Below are positions 1-6,213 of a stretch of DNA of 6,476 bases, one piece after another. Each line of letters begins with the position of its first letter. Position 1 is the stretch's first letter. The stretch spans positions 1-6,476 of the forward strand of contig JAUXBW010000131.1 in NCBI GenBank assembly GCA_030619185.1, in the 5' to 3' direction. The position numbers and the translations under genes were made by a program. Below the pieces are notes generated by a model. It had not been told where the DNA came from. It did no database searches and saw nothing but the letters and a program-made list of their open reading frames with translations. Source of the DNA: Methyloprofundus sp. (GTDB lineage: Bacteria; Pseudomonadota; Gammaproteobacteria; Methylococcales; Methylomonadaceae).

Positions 1-752
1 AACCGTGATGCAGTAACACTTAATTCGCCAATATCCTGGGGATGACTGAATGCACCGGTTGGAGTGACGCGCAATCGTTCACCCTGGATTTCCACATAAC
101 CCGCATCAACAATTTCATTTTGATTGTGCAATGTTTTTTGCAAATCTGCAACCGTTAGCCCCAGGCTGGTAAACTGGTTTTCCGAAGTATCCAGATAGAT
201 GCGCTTATCTTGCGCACCCCACAAATCAACCCTGGCTACGCCTGCTACCAGACTCAGTTCTTTACGCAGATATTTAACATAATCTTCATGCTCCGCATAG
301 GTAAATCCATCGCCAGTAACAGATAACAAAAAACCGAAAACGTAACCAAAATCATCACCTACCGCAGGTTTACCCGCACCAGGAGGAAGGTCATGTTCAA
401 TGTCACCTATTTTTTTACGCAATACATCCCAGACTTGAGGCAGGTCATTCGACCAGATGGCATCTTTAATATCCACTTTAATAATGGACAAACCAGGACG
501 GGATTCAGAATAGATATTTTTAATCTCCTCCATTTCCTGAATTTTCAACTCAATCAGGTCGGTGACTTCTAACTCAACCTCTTTCGCACTGGCACCAGGA
601 TAAACAGTCGTAATAGCCGCTGTTTTAACGGTATATTCAGGATCTTCCAACCAGCCTAATTGAAAAAAACTAGCGATACCGGCAAGTACAATTAAAAAAG
701 TAGCAAAGTAAATAACCGGTTTTTTATCTATTGCAATAGCAGTAATACTCAT
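1..752 (-). CDS. RND efflux transporter, inner-membrane permease, N-terminal part (partial)
   Basis: This is the first 250 residues of a resistance-nodulation-division pump, the proton-driven inner-membrane component of a tripartite exporter. The gene runs off the left edge; full-length family members are about 1000-1050 residues. It begins MSITAIAIDKKPVIYF, followed by TM1 at about residues 13-32. The first periplasmic porter domain follows, with the family signatures LEDPEYTVKTA (35-45) and YPGASAKEVE (51-60), then SRPGLSIIKVDI (84-95). A second porter subdomain begins near residue 135. The signatures fit the HAE-type AcrB/TriC-like branch rather than heavy-metal CusA, but drug specificity cannot be read from this part. 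The ATG at 752-750 lies 3 nt after the adaptor stop codon. A strong Shine-Dalgarno AAGGAG (762-767, 9 nt spacing) lies inside the adaptor 3' end, so the two genes are surely co-transcribed and probably translationally coupled. The proton-relay residues of TM4 and TM10 are outside the window. Confidence 0.95.
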   Translation of the reverse strand, partial: MSITAIAIDKKPVIYFATFLIVLAGIASFFQLGWLEDPEYTVKTAAITTVYPGASAKEVELEVTDLIELKIQEMEEIKNIYSESRPGLSIIKVDIKDAIWSNDLPQVWDVLRKKIGDIEHDLPPGAGKPAVGDDFGYVFGFLLSVTGDGFTYAEHEDYVKYLRKELSLVAGVARVDLWGAQDKRIYLDTSENQFTSLGLTVADLQKTLHNQNEIVDAGYVEIQGERLRVTPTGAFSHPQDIGELSVTASR

Positions 753-755
753 GAT

Positions 756-1832
756 TTACTGCTCCTTGTTTTGCATTATTTTTACTTTCTGACCTTCACG
801 TAAATAATGAACACCCGCTGTCGCAACCCACTCTCCAGATTTAAGACCGTCGGTTATCACTACGCCGGTAGATGTCATTTTACCCAAGGTGACAACCTGG
901 CGATGAACAGCGCCCGACTGTTCATTGATCAGCCAGACATAAGACTTTTTATCATCAGCCGGTGAATAAATAGCTGAGACCGGCAATTGAATACCTTTGT
1001 TCTGGATTGTCCTTTGAGGTGCATCCTTTGCCATTCGAGTACTTGCATTACCCGCCATACCTGGTAGTATTTTTATGCCTTCTGGCTGCTCTATGATTAA
1101 AGTGACAGGATATGTGCGCGTTGTGGCTGATGCTTCTGTACCCACTTCCTTAACAAGCGCTGAAATTTCACGATCTGGAAAGGTATCAAAAATTATTTTA
1201 ATGTCTTGCGCATATGGCACCAATGAAATCATAGATTCCGGAATATTAATAATCATCTCTATCTGGGCTATATTAACTAATCTGGCGACTTTTTGTTTCG
1301 CCTGTACAGCCTGGAAGTTTTCTACAAATAATTCAGATATATAGCCTGAAAAAGGCGCTTTTAGTTCCGAATCTGACAGTGCTTTTACTGCTCTATCTAA
1401 CTCAGCTCGGGTCATGCGTGTTGCTGCATTAAGTCGATCATATTCTACCCGGGAAATAAAATCTTTCTCGATCAACTCTTTTGCACGTTTGAAATTGGCT
1501 CGCGCATTCTGGTATGCCGCTCTTTTCTCTTCAACATCACTGCGAAAATCTCGTGGGTCGAGGCTGGCGATCAACTGACCTTCAGTTATGTTATCCCCAA
1601 CATTAACGGGGCGCTTATTGAGCTTACCTCGCACATCAAATGCCAGGTTAATTTCATCTACTGCTTTCGCTCTGCCCGGAAATTTACGACCCTCTAGCTG
1701 TTTGACATCCCCTAACTTGACAGCTCGAACTAGGCGTATTGTTTCGACTTCTTCAGCCTGTTCTGAACAAGCAGTTAAACTGACTATCGCAATGATTAAA
1801 ATTAACCAATTGCTTATTTTATTTTCATGCAT
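756..1832 (-). CDS. RND periplasmic adaptor subunit (membrane fusion lipoprotein)
   Basis: This is the periplasmic adaptor that links the RND permease encoded just downstream to an outer-membrane channel. The 358 residues match the family's usual length. A lipoprotein signal peptide ends in the lipobox L19-T20-A21-C22, so Cys22 would be lipidated; the +2 residue is Ser, not the inner-membrane retention Asp known from E. coli. Domains in order: first half of the lipoyl domain at about 62-95 (FDVRGKL, PVNVGDNITEGQLIASLDP); a short alpha-hairpin coiled coil at about 96-155; second lipoyl half at about 157-190 (LKAPFSGYI); beta-barrel at about 190-265; membrane-proximal domain at about 275-352. 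The short hairpin is typical of RND adaptors rather than MFS/ABC ones. The ATG at 1832-1830 is fixed by the signal peptide and by an in-frame stop with no start codon upstream. Its own ribosome site is weak (CAGG, 8 nt spacing). A short ORF with a better site overlaps the start. It lies 3 nt ahead of the permease gene. Confidence 0.95.
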   Translation of the reverse strand: MHENKISNWLILIIAIVSLTACSEQAEEVETIRLVRAVKLGDVKQLEGRKFPGRAKAVDEINLAFDVRGKLNKRPVNVGDNITEGQLIASLDPRDFRSDVEEKRAAYQNARANFKRAKELIEKDFISRVEYDRLNAATRMTRAELDRAVKALSDSELKAPFSGYISELFVENFQAVQAKQKVARLVNIAQIEMIINIPESMISLVPYAQDIKIIFDTFPDREISALVKEVGTEASATTRTYPVTLIIEQPEGIKILPGMAGNASTRMAKDAPQRTIQNKGIQLPVSAIYSPADDKKSYVWLINEQSGAVHRQVVTLGKMTSTGVVITDGLKSGEWVATAGVHYLREGQKVKIMQNKEQ

Positions 1833-1875
1833 ATTTTTTACCTGAAGTGATTGCCTGGTTTTTGCACTGTTTCAT
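1825..1875 (-). CDS. possible 16-residue leader peptide overlapping the adaptor start
   Basis: A short ORF, MKQCKNQAITSGKKYA, has ATG at 1875-1873 and TGA at 1827-1825. It is preceded by AGGAG with 6 nt spacing, clearly the best ribosome site upstream of the RND operon. Its stop lies within the first codons of the adaptor gene: the two reading frames overlap by 8 nt (ATGCATGA), so a ribosome finishing the leader would stop almost on top of the adaptor ATG. That geometry is typical of translational coupling by termination-reinitiation. The peptide is basic (four Lys) and has no recognisable family or obvious attenuator run of codons. It could be a chance ORF; the strong Shine-Dalgarno and the overlap are the only support. 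No function is claimed beyond a possible coupling role. Confidence 0.45.
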   Translation of the reverse strand: MKQCKNQAITSGKKYA

Positions 1876-1881
1876 TTTTTG

Positions 1882-1886
1882 CTCCT
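1882..1886 (-). promoter_or_regulatory. strong Shine-Dalgarno for the leader ORF
   Basis: The minus strand reads CACAGGAGCAAAAAATG, with AGGAG 6 nt before an ATG at 1875. The adaptor ATG at 1832 is 49 nt away from this AGGAG and cannot use it directly. This mismatch between the best ribosome site and the annotated start is the reason for proposing the leader ORF. Confidence 0.55.
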
Positions 1887-1906
1887 GTGAAGCATTGGAA
1901 TCTAGC

Positions 1907-1922
1907 TACACAGTAGTGTATA
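1907..1922 (-). promoter_or_regulatory. candidate operator TACAC-N4-GTGTA overlapping a possible -10 box
   Basis: On the minus strand the sequence TACACTACTGTGTA (1920-1907) is a 5+5 inverted repeat with a 4-nt centre, similar in size and form to repressor sites of TetR-type regulators. It overlaps TATACA (1922-1917), which could serve as a -10 box with transcription starting about 35 nt before the leader ATG. A TTGAAA at 1949-1944 is the nearest -35-like hexamer, but its spacing of 21 nt is longer than the sigma-70 optimum, so the promoter call is weak. Position just upstream of the leader and adaptor suits a repressor site. Confidence 0.35.
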
Positions 1923-1954
1923 GATTTAAGTAATATCCCTCATTTTCAAGTATA

Positions 1955-1968
1955 TTCTCAGCTAAGAA
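1955..1968. repeat. imperfect 14-bp palindrome TTCTCAGCTAAGAA
   Basis: Six of the seven base pairs across the AGCT centre match; the only mismatch is the third pair from the centre. It is flanked by TATAT on one side and ATATA on the other. It lies about 33 nt upstream of the TATACA box, a spot suitable for an activator or secondary operator. Chance occurrence is possible in AT-rich DNA. Confidence 0.3.
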
Positions 1969-2032
1969 ATATATTAGAATGGTGGAAAGTACATGTAAGA
2001 CATAATCGTGGCCTGATAATCACCAGAAATGA

Positions 2033-2048
2033 ATAATATCATATTATA
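2033..2048 (-). promoter_or_regulatory. perfect TATAAT -10-like box within a 15-bp palindrome
   Basis: The minus strand reads CTGTATAATATGATATTAT. TATAAT (2048-2043) matches the sigma-70 -10 consensus exactly, and ATAATAT-G-ATATTAT (2047-2033) is a perfect 7+7 inverted repeat with a single central base. No good -35 hexamer lies 16-18 nt upstream. A start near 2036 would give the leader ORF a 5' untranslated region of about 160 nt. This could be an upstream promoter of the RND operon or simply AT-rich sequence. Confidence 0.3.
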
Positions 2049-2072
2049 CAGGGCACTTTTCTTAACCATATA

Positions 2073-2096
2073 TAAACTATAGTTTACTAACAGTAA
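2073..2096. repeat. overlapping palindromes TAAACTATAGTTTA and TTACT-N3-AGTAA
   Basis: TAAACTATAGTTTA (2073-2086) is a perfect 14-bp palindrome. Immediately overlapping it, TTACTAACAGTAA (2084-2096) is a 5+5 inverted repeat with a 3-nt centre. Two overlapping dyads of this length suggest a protein binding site upstream of the RND operon, but neither matches an operator consensus that I can name with confidence. Confidence 0.35.
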
Positions 2097-2123
2097 CCCT
2101 TAGTTTGTTGAGAACTTCTTTTA

Positions 2124-2142
2124 ACTATGCAACAGCCATAGT
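2124..2142. repeat. small inverted repeat ACTATG-N7-CATAGT downstream of the HlyD adaptor
   Basis: A perfect 6-bp stem with a 7-nt loop lies about 35 nt after the HlyD stop codon on the minus strand. It is not GC-rich and is followed by TTAAAAG rather than a T run, so it is not a convincing rho-independent terminator. It could stabilise the 3' end of the FUSC-DUF1656-HlyD message or be an operator half-site pair. Confidence 0.25.
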
Positions 2143-2176
2143 CTTCCTGTTGAATAATTACACAGTCATCTATAAC

Positions 2177-3262
2177 TTATTTACCTGTCATCACCAACAC
2201 CGATGCAGTCGCCCCGATTCTTAATTCCACTCCCTCGGGTAATTTATCAAGATGTATCCTGACTGGAATGCGCTGGGCTAATCGAATCCATTCAAAGGTC
2301 GGGTTGACATTGGGTAACAAATTATAACCCGTGCTGCCATCAGCCTGAGCGATTCCCCTGCCCAGGCTATTAACCTTACCGCTGATTGGCGTATCTGGAT
2401 AACTCATCAAAGTAACGAGTGCCGAGTCTCCTGCACGCATTTTGCCAACCAAGGTTTCGCGGAAATAGGCATAAACCCAAAAACCATTTGCATCAACCAG
2501 TGCGAGAGCAGGTTGATTAGCAACGGCCTGACTTCCAAGCTGTAAACTCAGGTTAGTCACAAAGCTCTCTACCGGAGCCAGGACACGCGTATATCCAAGG
2601 TTTAGCTGCGCCTGATCTACAAGTGCTTTTGCCTCACGTAGCCGTGCATTATCTGCACCAGATGCGCCTCGATTTGCCTGAGCCTGAGCAAGATTCGCTT
2701 GCGCTTGCAGGTAGGCACTTTGCGCAGTTAGCAGCGCTGCGTTAGACTGTGCTTTATTTGCATAAGCAACATCATATTGCATCTTTAAGTCATCAAAATG
2801 TTGCTTAGAAGTAGCACCGGTAGCCAGTAATTTCTTGTTACGCTGAAGTCTTATTTTTATCTCCGCAAGCTGAGAAATATCTGCATTTATAACAGCCTTC
2901 ACTTCAGAAATAGCGGATTTAGATTGAGCAACTCCCGCTTTAGCGGCATCAACCTGTTTCTCTAAAGCACTAATATCATCCTGTGTTTTGTCATAATTCG
3001 CATGTGCCTGATCCAGACTTGCCTTAAAAAGGCTTGGGTCAATTTCAAACAACAAATCGCCTGCCTTAACTTTCTGATTATCTATGACCGGTAGATTAAC
3101 GATAGGTCCGGTGACGCGTGGCGTGACCTGAATTACGTAAGACATCACCTGTCCATTACGTGTCCATGGGTTAGTGATATAGTCCCAATATTTAAATGAT
3201 ACCGCTGCAATGGTACAACAAGCAATAAGTACAGTCGGTAGGTATTTCAGATAGCGTGTCAT
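2177..3262 (-). CDS. HlyD-family membrane fusion protein, EmrA/AaeA-like
   Basis: This is the periplasmic adaptor for the FUSC permease encoded upstream, expected to sit in the inner membrane and reach toward a TolC-type channel. The 361 residues have one N-terminal signal-anchor helix at about 7-25 with no lipobox. The motif PWTRNGQVMSYVIQVTPRV (32-50) and the first lipoyl half NQKVKAGDLLFEIDP (62-76) follow. A long alpha-hairpin spans about 78-222, with Ala/Gln-rich heptads (about 168-198). The second lipoyl half is at 224-258 (YTRVLAPVES, ALALVDANGFWVYAYF) and the beta-barrel runs from about 260 to the end (FEWIRLAQRIPVRI, 323-335). The long hairpin and FEWIRLAQRIPVRI are typical of AaeA/EmrA-type adaptors and differ clearly from the RND adaptor in this window. 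The ATG at 3262 is 3 nt after the DUF1656 stop and has AAGGG about 7 nt upstream. Substrates are likely aromatic or other small organic acids, by family analogy only. Confidence 0.93.
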   Translation of the reverse strand: MTRYLKYLPTVLIACCTIAAVSFKYWDYITNPWTRNGQVMSYVIQVTPRVTGPIVNLPVIDNQKVKAGDLLFEIDPSLFKASLDQAHANYDKTQDDISALEKQVDAAKAGVAQSKSAISEVKAVINADISQLAEIKIRLQRNKKLLATGATSKQHFDDLKMQYDVAYANKAQSNAALLTAQSAYLQAQANLAQAQANRGASGADNARLREAKALVDQAQLNLGYTRVLAPVESFVTNLSLQLGSQAVANQPALALVDANGFWVYAYFRETLVGKMRAGDSALVTLMSYPDTPISGKVNSLGRGIAQADGSTGYNLLPNVNPTFEWIRLAQRIPVRIHLDKLPEGVELRIGATASVLVMTGK

Positions 3263-3265
3263 GCC

Positions 3266-3478
3266 TTAGCCCTTAATAACAAAAGTCCCAAATAAGACGG
3301 TATAAATAACAACCATCTCCAGAAATACCAGTTGTGGATAAAAAAAATATTTTGACAACCGATATCGATTGAGTAAATTAGCCGTTCCTAAAGCTGCAAA
3401 AAAGCCAAGTAGGGTCGCGATTAGCAAAGGTGGCAAATAAATACCGGCAATCGCAAATTCATGAGGCATTTGATTCAT
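3266..3478 (-). CDS. DUF1656 small inner-membrane protein (AaeX-like)
   Basis: This 70-residue protein has two predicted membrane helices, at about 10-34 (AGIYLPPLLIATLLGFFAAL) and 46-68 (FYPQLVFLEMVVIYTVLFG), joined by a basic loop NRYRLSKYF. Length, the N-terminal 'EFAIAGIYLPP' pattern and the 'YPQLVFLEMVVIYTV' second helix match the DUF1656 family, which is regularly found between an FUSC permease and an HlyD adaptor. E. coli AaeX is the best known member; its molecular role is not established. The gene starts 18 nt after the FUSC stop with a modest AGAG ribosome site and ends 3 nt before the HlyD ATG, so it belongs to the same operon. Confidence 0.9.
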   Translation of the reverse strand: MNQMPHEFAIAGIYLPPLLIATLLGFFAALGTANLLNRYRLSKYFFYPQLVFLEMVVIYTVLFGTFVIKG

Positions 3479-3496
3479 ATTATTCTCTGCTGATCA

Positions 3497-5665
3497 TTAA
3501 AGTCTTGTTTCCTGCCATACAGTCCAGTTGATACTGTGTGCATTTTCTGAATATTCAAGTAAGGCATTGGATACACCATGATAAGCACCCAGCAAGTGGT
3601 AAAAGTTTTCTCTATCCATTTCACTGAGCTGCTCATCCGCCACCCCATTTAATATAGTTTCTATTTGCAGTTCCAGATGAGTCGTTATTGCATTCAGTTG
3701 CGTTCGAAATGCAACTTGATTTTCGATGACAGAATGCTTTGCTAAGCGTTGCAAAGCTTCCAGCATACTATCACTCCAAGCTCGACTATCCATAGATAAC
3801 GACTTCAGCAGTAACTGAGATTGAGGCTTGGCACGTACTTCAAGCAAAATTTGCAAGCGGATATTAAGCACCTGAAGTTGAGTGATTATTGCCTGTATTT
3901 GTTCCTTTGAGGCACTTGATAACACGTTGGTGTTAAATAATTGACTCCGGTTTTTGATTTTGTTTGGCAAGGTTTTCAGCTCTTGCAAATGAAAAGCTTT
4001 TCGCTTTCGTCCCCAAAAAGAAAGAGGAGACTGCTGTTCGGCAGACAAGGTAGCAATTAAATAAGCACTACTACGAAAAAATCGACTCATTAGGCGAGTA
4101 AATGCTCGTTCAGGGCGTGATGAGAAAGGAATATAAGAACTAATGACTAAAATAATAAACATCTCTACAAAGACCAGTGCCGTATTGAAAACACTCAGAA
4201 AATTGTAGGTTTGTTGATTATTAACACTTATCATCGTCACAAAAACGGATAAGCCTGCGGCTCTGCCCATGCCCTGCTGTGGAGTGGAATAGACATAGCA
4301 AATAACAAAAGTGACGATAAAGATCATGATCCCCAAGCCGAAAAAGCTCGATAATTGCGGCATAATAATCGCATACAAGAAACTACAAAATAGCGTGCTG
4401 TTGGCAAATGGCATGAACATGGATGAGGCTGGCCTATTTGGATTGGCGGCTAAGGCCATACCAATAACTCCCGTTACCACCACAAAAAAGATGCCCCCCG
4501 GCAAATCATAAATATAAATAAAAGCGAGAAAGGATAGCCATAAAGTTGCCATTACTTGTACGATGCTCGCCAGGCGTTCTATATCAAAGGCAAACTCAGC
4601 CTTTGCAGGCTGGATCTTATTGACAGGTATCACTCTCTGCTGACTGAAGCCTTTAATCTCCGCGATGTTATGACACAGTGCTTGAGTCACTTGCTCTAAT
4701 TCACGTAAGTTTGTTTGGGTTGCCAGCAATGCTGATTTCTGAAAATGGGAAAGGCTATTTAACGCAGATTTATCTAACTGCAACGCAATAAATTGAGGGG
4801 TACTCTCAGGCTGGCTACCCTCGAACATCTGTTTAATTTGCACAAAACGTTGTTCCAACTCCTTATCAATTGCTTTTAAATTAGGTATTAATCTTTGCAG
4901 ATCAAGAGATTGTACTGTCATTAATCCCTCATACCAACGTTCCATTATGGCACTCAATTCAAATATCTGCTCCTGATACAATCGCCATTGTTGATGTAAT
5001 TGCCTGGTTTTATAACTTTCCGTTTCGGCAGCGTCCAGAAGCCCTGTAAATTGAGTCTGCTGCTGACTGCTTTGTGCCATTAAGGCTTTCGTGTCTATAG
5101 GCTCATCTTGCCCTATCATCAGATTAAAATAAGCACGAAAAAGTTGATGCTGTATCGCATTTAATTGCATCACATTTGAGTTAAAAGCAACCACACTGCT
5201 TTTACGCCATAGCAAAGCAGTCACTACACTATAAACGAGTATACCCAGCCCCGTTTCCTGAGCACGCAAGGTGGCAAGATGAAAGGCATTAACGGGGTTT
5301 GGCCCTGCTTCTAAAGCGACAATAATGCACACATATCCACAGACAAACCAGAAATACTGATATTTAGCTGCGCCCATCATATAGGTACAAAAACCGATAT
5401 AAAGGGACAAAGCGAATATAAACAACCACCTATCCTGAGGAAACAGGGCAATCAGAATTAAAGACGCGATACCTGCAACCACAGTCCCTAGTAGTCGCAT
5501 CGCAGATTTATTAAAAGACTGCCCGCTGGTTGACAGGCTGACAAAAGCAACCGAAAAACCAGCCCACATGGGAGTTCCCCAGTCCATGGACAAAGCAATT
5601 CCATAGGCAATAGTCATTGCTAAAGCAGTTTTTATCGACTCTTTTGCTTTGATAGAGAGTGTCAT
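3497..5665 (-). CDS. FUSC / AaeB-like aromatic acid exporter family permease
   Basis: This is the inner-membrane permease of an AaeB-type efflux system (FUSC, fusaric acid resistance family). The 722 residues show the duplicated family plan. A first membrane block of about six helices spans roughly 11-153 (WGTPMWAGFSVAFVSL at 29-44; FWFVCGYVCIIVAL at 105-118). A cytoplasmic, helix-rich region of about 200 residues follows (160-360). A second membrane block spans roughly 366-513 (GGIFFVVVTGVIGMALAANP at 390-409; TPQQGMGRAAG at 461-471). A C-terminal helical domain completes it (520-722). It is somewhat longer than E. coli AaeB (about 655 residues), mostly through the soluble regions. The family exports p-hydroxybenzoate-like compounds and fusaric acid; the actual substrate here is unknown. 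The ATG at 5665 has no clear Shine-Dalgarno, and the upstream spacer holds a REP-like doublet. The order FUSC, DUF1656, HlyD differs from the aaeX-aaeA-aaeB order of E. coli. Confidence 0.93.
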   Translation of the reverse strand: MTLSIKAKESIKTALAMTIAYGIALSMDWGTPMWAGFSVAFVSLSTSGQSFNKSAMRLLGTVVAGIASLILIALFPQDRWLFIFALSLYIGFCTYMMGAAKYQYFWFVCGYVCIIVALEAGPNPVNAFHLATLRAQETGLGILVYSVVTALLWRKSSVVAFNSNVMQLNAIQHQLFRAYFNLMIGQDEPIDTKALMAQSSQQQTQFTGLLDAAETESYKTRQLHQQWRLYQEQIFELSAIMERWYEGLMTVQSLDLQRLIPNLKAIDKELEQRFVQIKQMFEGSQPESTPQFIALQLDKSALNSLSHFQKSALLATQTNLRELEQVTQALCHNIAEIKGFSQQRVIPVNKIQPAKAEFAFDIERLASIVQVMATLWLSFLAFIYIYDLPGGIFFVVVTGVIGMALAANPNRPASSMFMPFANSTLFCSFLYAIIMPQLSSFFGLGIMIFIVTFVICYVYSTPQQGMGRAAGLSVFVTMISVNNQQTYNFLSVFNTALVFVEMFIILVISSYIPFSSRPERAFTRLMSRFFRSSAYLIATLSAEQQSPLSFWGRKRKAFHLQELKTLPNKIKNRSQLFNTNVLSSASKEQIQAIITQLQVLNIRLQILLEVRAKPQSQLLLKSLSMDSRAWSDSMLEALQRLAKHSVIENQVAFRTQLNAITTHLELQIETILNGVADEQLSEMDRENFYHLLGAYHGVSNALLEYSENAHSINWTVWQETRL

Positions 5666-5678
5666 AGTGACTTATTTT

Positions 5679-5737
5679 CTGTGGAAGAGGCTTTATCCAC
5701 AGCTTGTTTTAAATCGCGGCTAAAGCCACTCCTACAA
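5679..5737. repeat. REP-like inverted doublet (REPIN/BIME-like)
   Basis: On the minus strand at 5737-5714 the sequence begins TTGTAGGAGTGGCTTTAGCC, which has the form of the REP family widespread in gammaproteobacterial intergenic regions. On the plus strand at 5679-5702 a second, degenerate copy begins CTGTGGAAGAGGCTTTA; 16 of 24 positions agree with the first. The two copies face each other: GTGGAAGAGGCTTTA (5681-5695) pairs with TAAAGCCACTCCTAC (5721-5735) at 12 of 15 positions. The degenerate copy is also a hairpin by itself, CTGTGGA (5679-5685) with TCCACAG (5696-5702). The element fills the spacer between the methyltransferase stop and the FUSC start. It may act as a terminator, an mRNA stabiliser or simply a passive repeat. 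Confidence 0.6.
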
Positions 5738-5744
5738 CTTTCTA

Positions 5745-6209
5745 CTATAACCAACGGCGTACCTGACTACAATAATCGGGATATTTTTCAGCAAAGCGCT
5801 TAGCTAAAGCCTTTTCTTCGGGGATAATCTGAAACCGGGTCATATACTGTTGAAAAATAGCAATAACAACAAGACTAAACAAACTACCTAACCATGCTGC
5901 CCATGCAAGCAGTAAAAAGATTAATCCCACATACATAGGGTTACGGCTAATCCGATAAATACCCGAAGTCACTAATGATGCAGCCATTTCAGGTCTATTT
6001 GGGTTTCCCGTTGTTTTAGCCGAGCGAAACGAAACACCTCCAGCGAAGTTAAAAAACAAGCCAATACAGAGAAAGACAATCACTAGCAGCCATTTATAAT
6101 CAAGTAAAGTGGCTGATACAGGCAATATGTTTGCGATAATATAGATTAATACAACACTAATCAGCATTTGTAGAGGAGGGTTTATTTTTAATTCGAGTGA
6201 AATATTCAA
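5745..6209 (-). CDS. ICMT-like integral membrane methyltransferase
   Basis: This 154-residue protein belongs to the bacterial isoprenylcysteine carboxyl methyltransferase / phospholipid methyltransferase-like membrane family. Hydrophobic segments lie at about 14-32, 38-58, 93-108 and 108-122. The family core is plain: GIYRISRNPMYVG (83-95), then the conserved pair E131-E132 in IPEEKALAKRFAEKYPDYC, which in this fold contributes to S-adenosylmethionine binding. The C-terminus ends in VRRWL. Bacteria do not prenylate CaaX proteins in the eukaryotic way, so the methyl acceptor is unknown; a lipid or small molecule is possible. The start is TTG at 6209-6207: AGGA sits 6 nt upstream, and the next Met (residue 15, ATG at 6167) has no ribosome site and would lose the start of the first helix. 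The TAG stop is followed after a few bases by the REP-like doublet. Whether it is co-transcribed with FUSC is uncertain. Confidence 0.88.
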   Translation of the reverse strand: MNISLELKINPPLQMLISVVLIYIIANILPVSATLLDYKWLLVIVFLCIGLFFNFAGGVSFRSAKTTGNPNRPEMAASLVTSGIYRISRNPMYVGLIFLLLAWAAWLGSLFSLVVIAIFQQYMTRFQIIPEEKALAKRFAEKYPDYCSQVRRWL

Positions 6210-6213
6210 TGTG

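Larger units (their letters stand above)
1876..2176. other. 301-base gene-free regulatory stretch between the HlyD adaptor and the RND operon
   Basis: No convincing protein gene lies here on either strand. The stretch is AT-rich and holds a series of short inverted repeats at 1907-1920, 1955-1968, 2033-2047, 2073-2086, 2084-2096 and 2124-2142, plus a perfect TATAAT on the minus strand at 2048-2043. No classical intrinsic terminator (GC-rich stem followed by a T run) is visible after the HlyD stop at 2177, so read-through from the upstream efflux operon into the RND operon is possible. The stretch most probably holds the promoter and operators of the MFP-RND operon; which repeat matters is not decidable from sequence alone. 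Confidence 0.6.

Noticed and set aside
1075..1344. Plus-strand open frame of 89 codons
   Set aside because: It lies wholly antisense to the RND adaptor gene, has low-complexity Ile/Ala/Thr content typical of an antisense shadow and resembles no family.
1588..1845. Plus-strand open frame of 85 codons
   Set aside because: It is antisense to the adaptor N-terminus and is Ser/Thr/Leu/Arg-rich, the mirror of the signal-peptide and lipoyl coding sequence.
2124..2142. Rho-independent terminator for the FUSC-DUF1656-HlyD operon
   Set aside because: The stem is only 6 bp, AT-rich and not followed by a T run on the minus strand.
2126..2152. Very short ORF MAVA preceded by AGGAAG on the minus strand after the HlyD gene
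   Set aside because: Only four codons, inside the inverted repeat at 2124-2142; more likely chance than a leader.
2655..2760. Ala/Gln-rich repetitive coding stretch in the HlyD adaptor as a possible tandem repeat
   Set aside because: The repetition is the heptad pattern expected of the alpha-hairpin coiled coil and is not a DNA-level tandem repeat.
4311..4511. Plus-strand open frame of 66 codons
   Set aside because: It is antisense to the second membrane block of the FUSC gene and has no supporting features.
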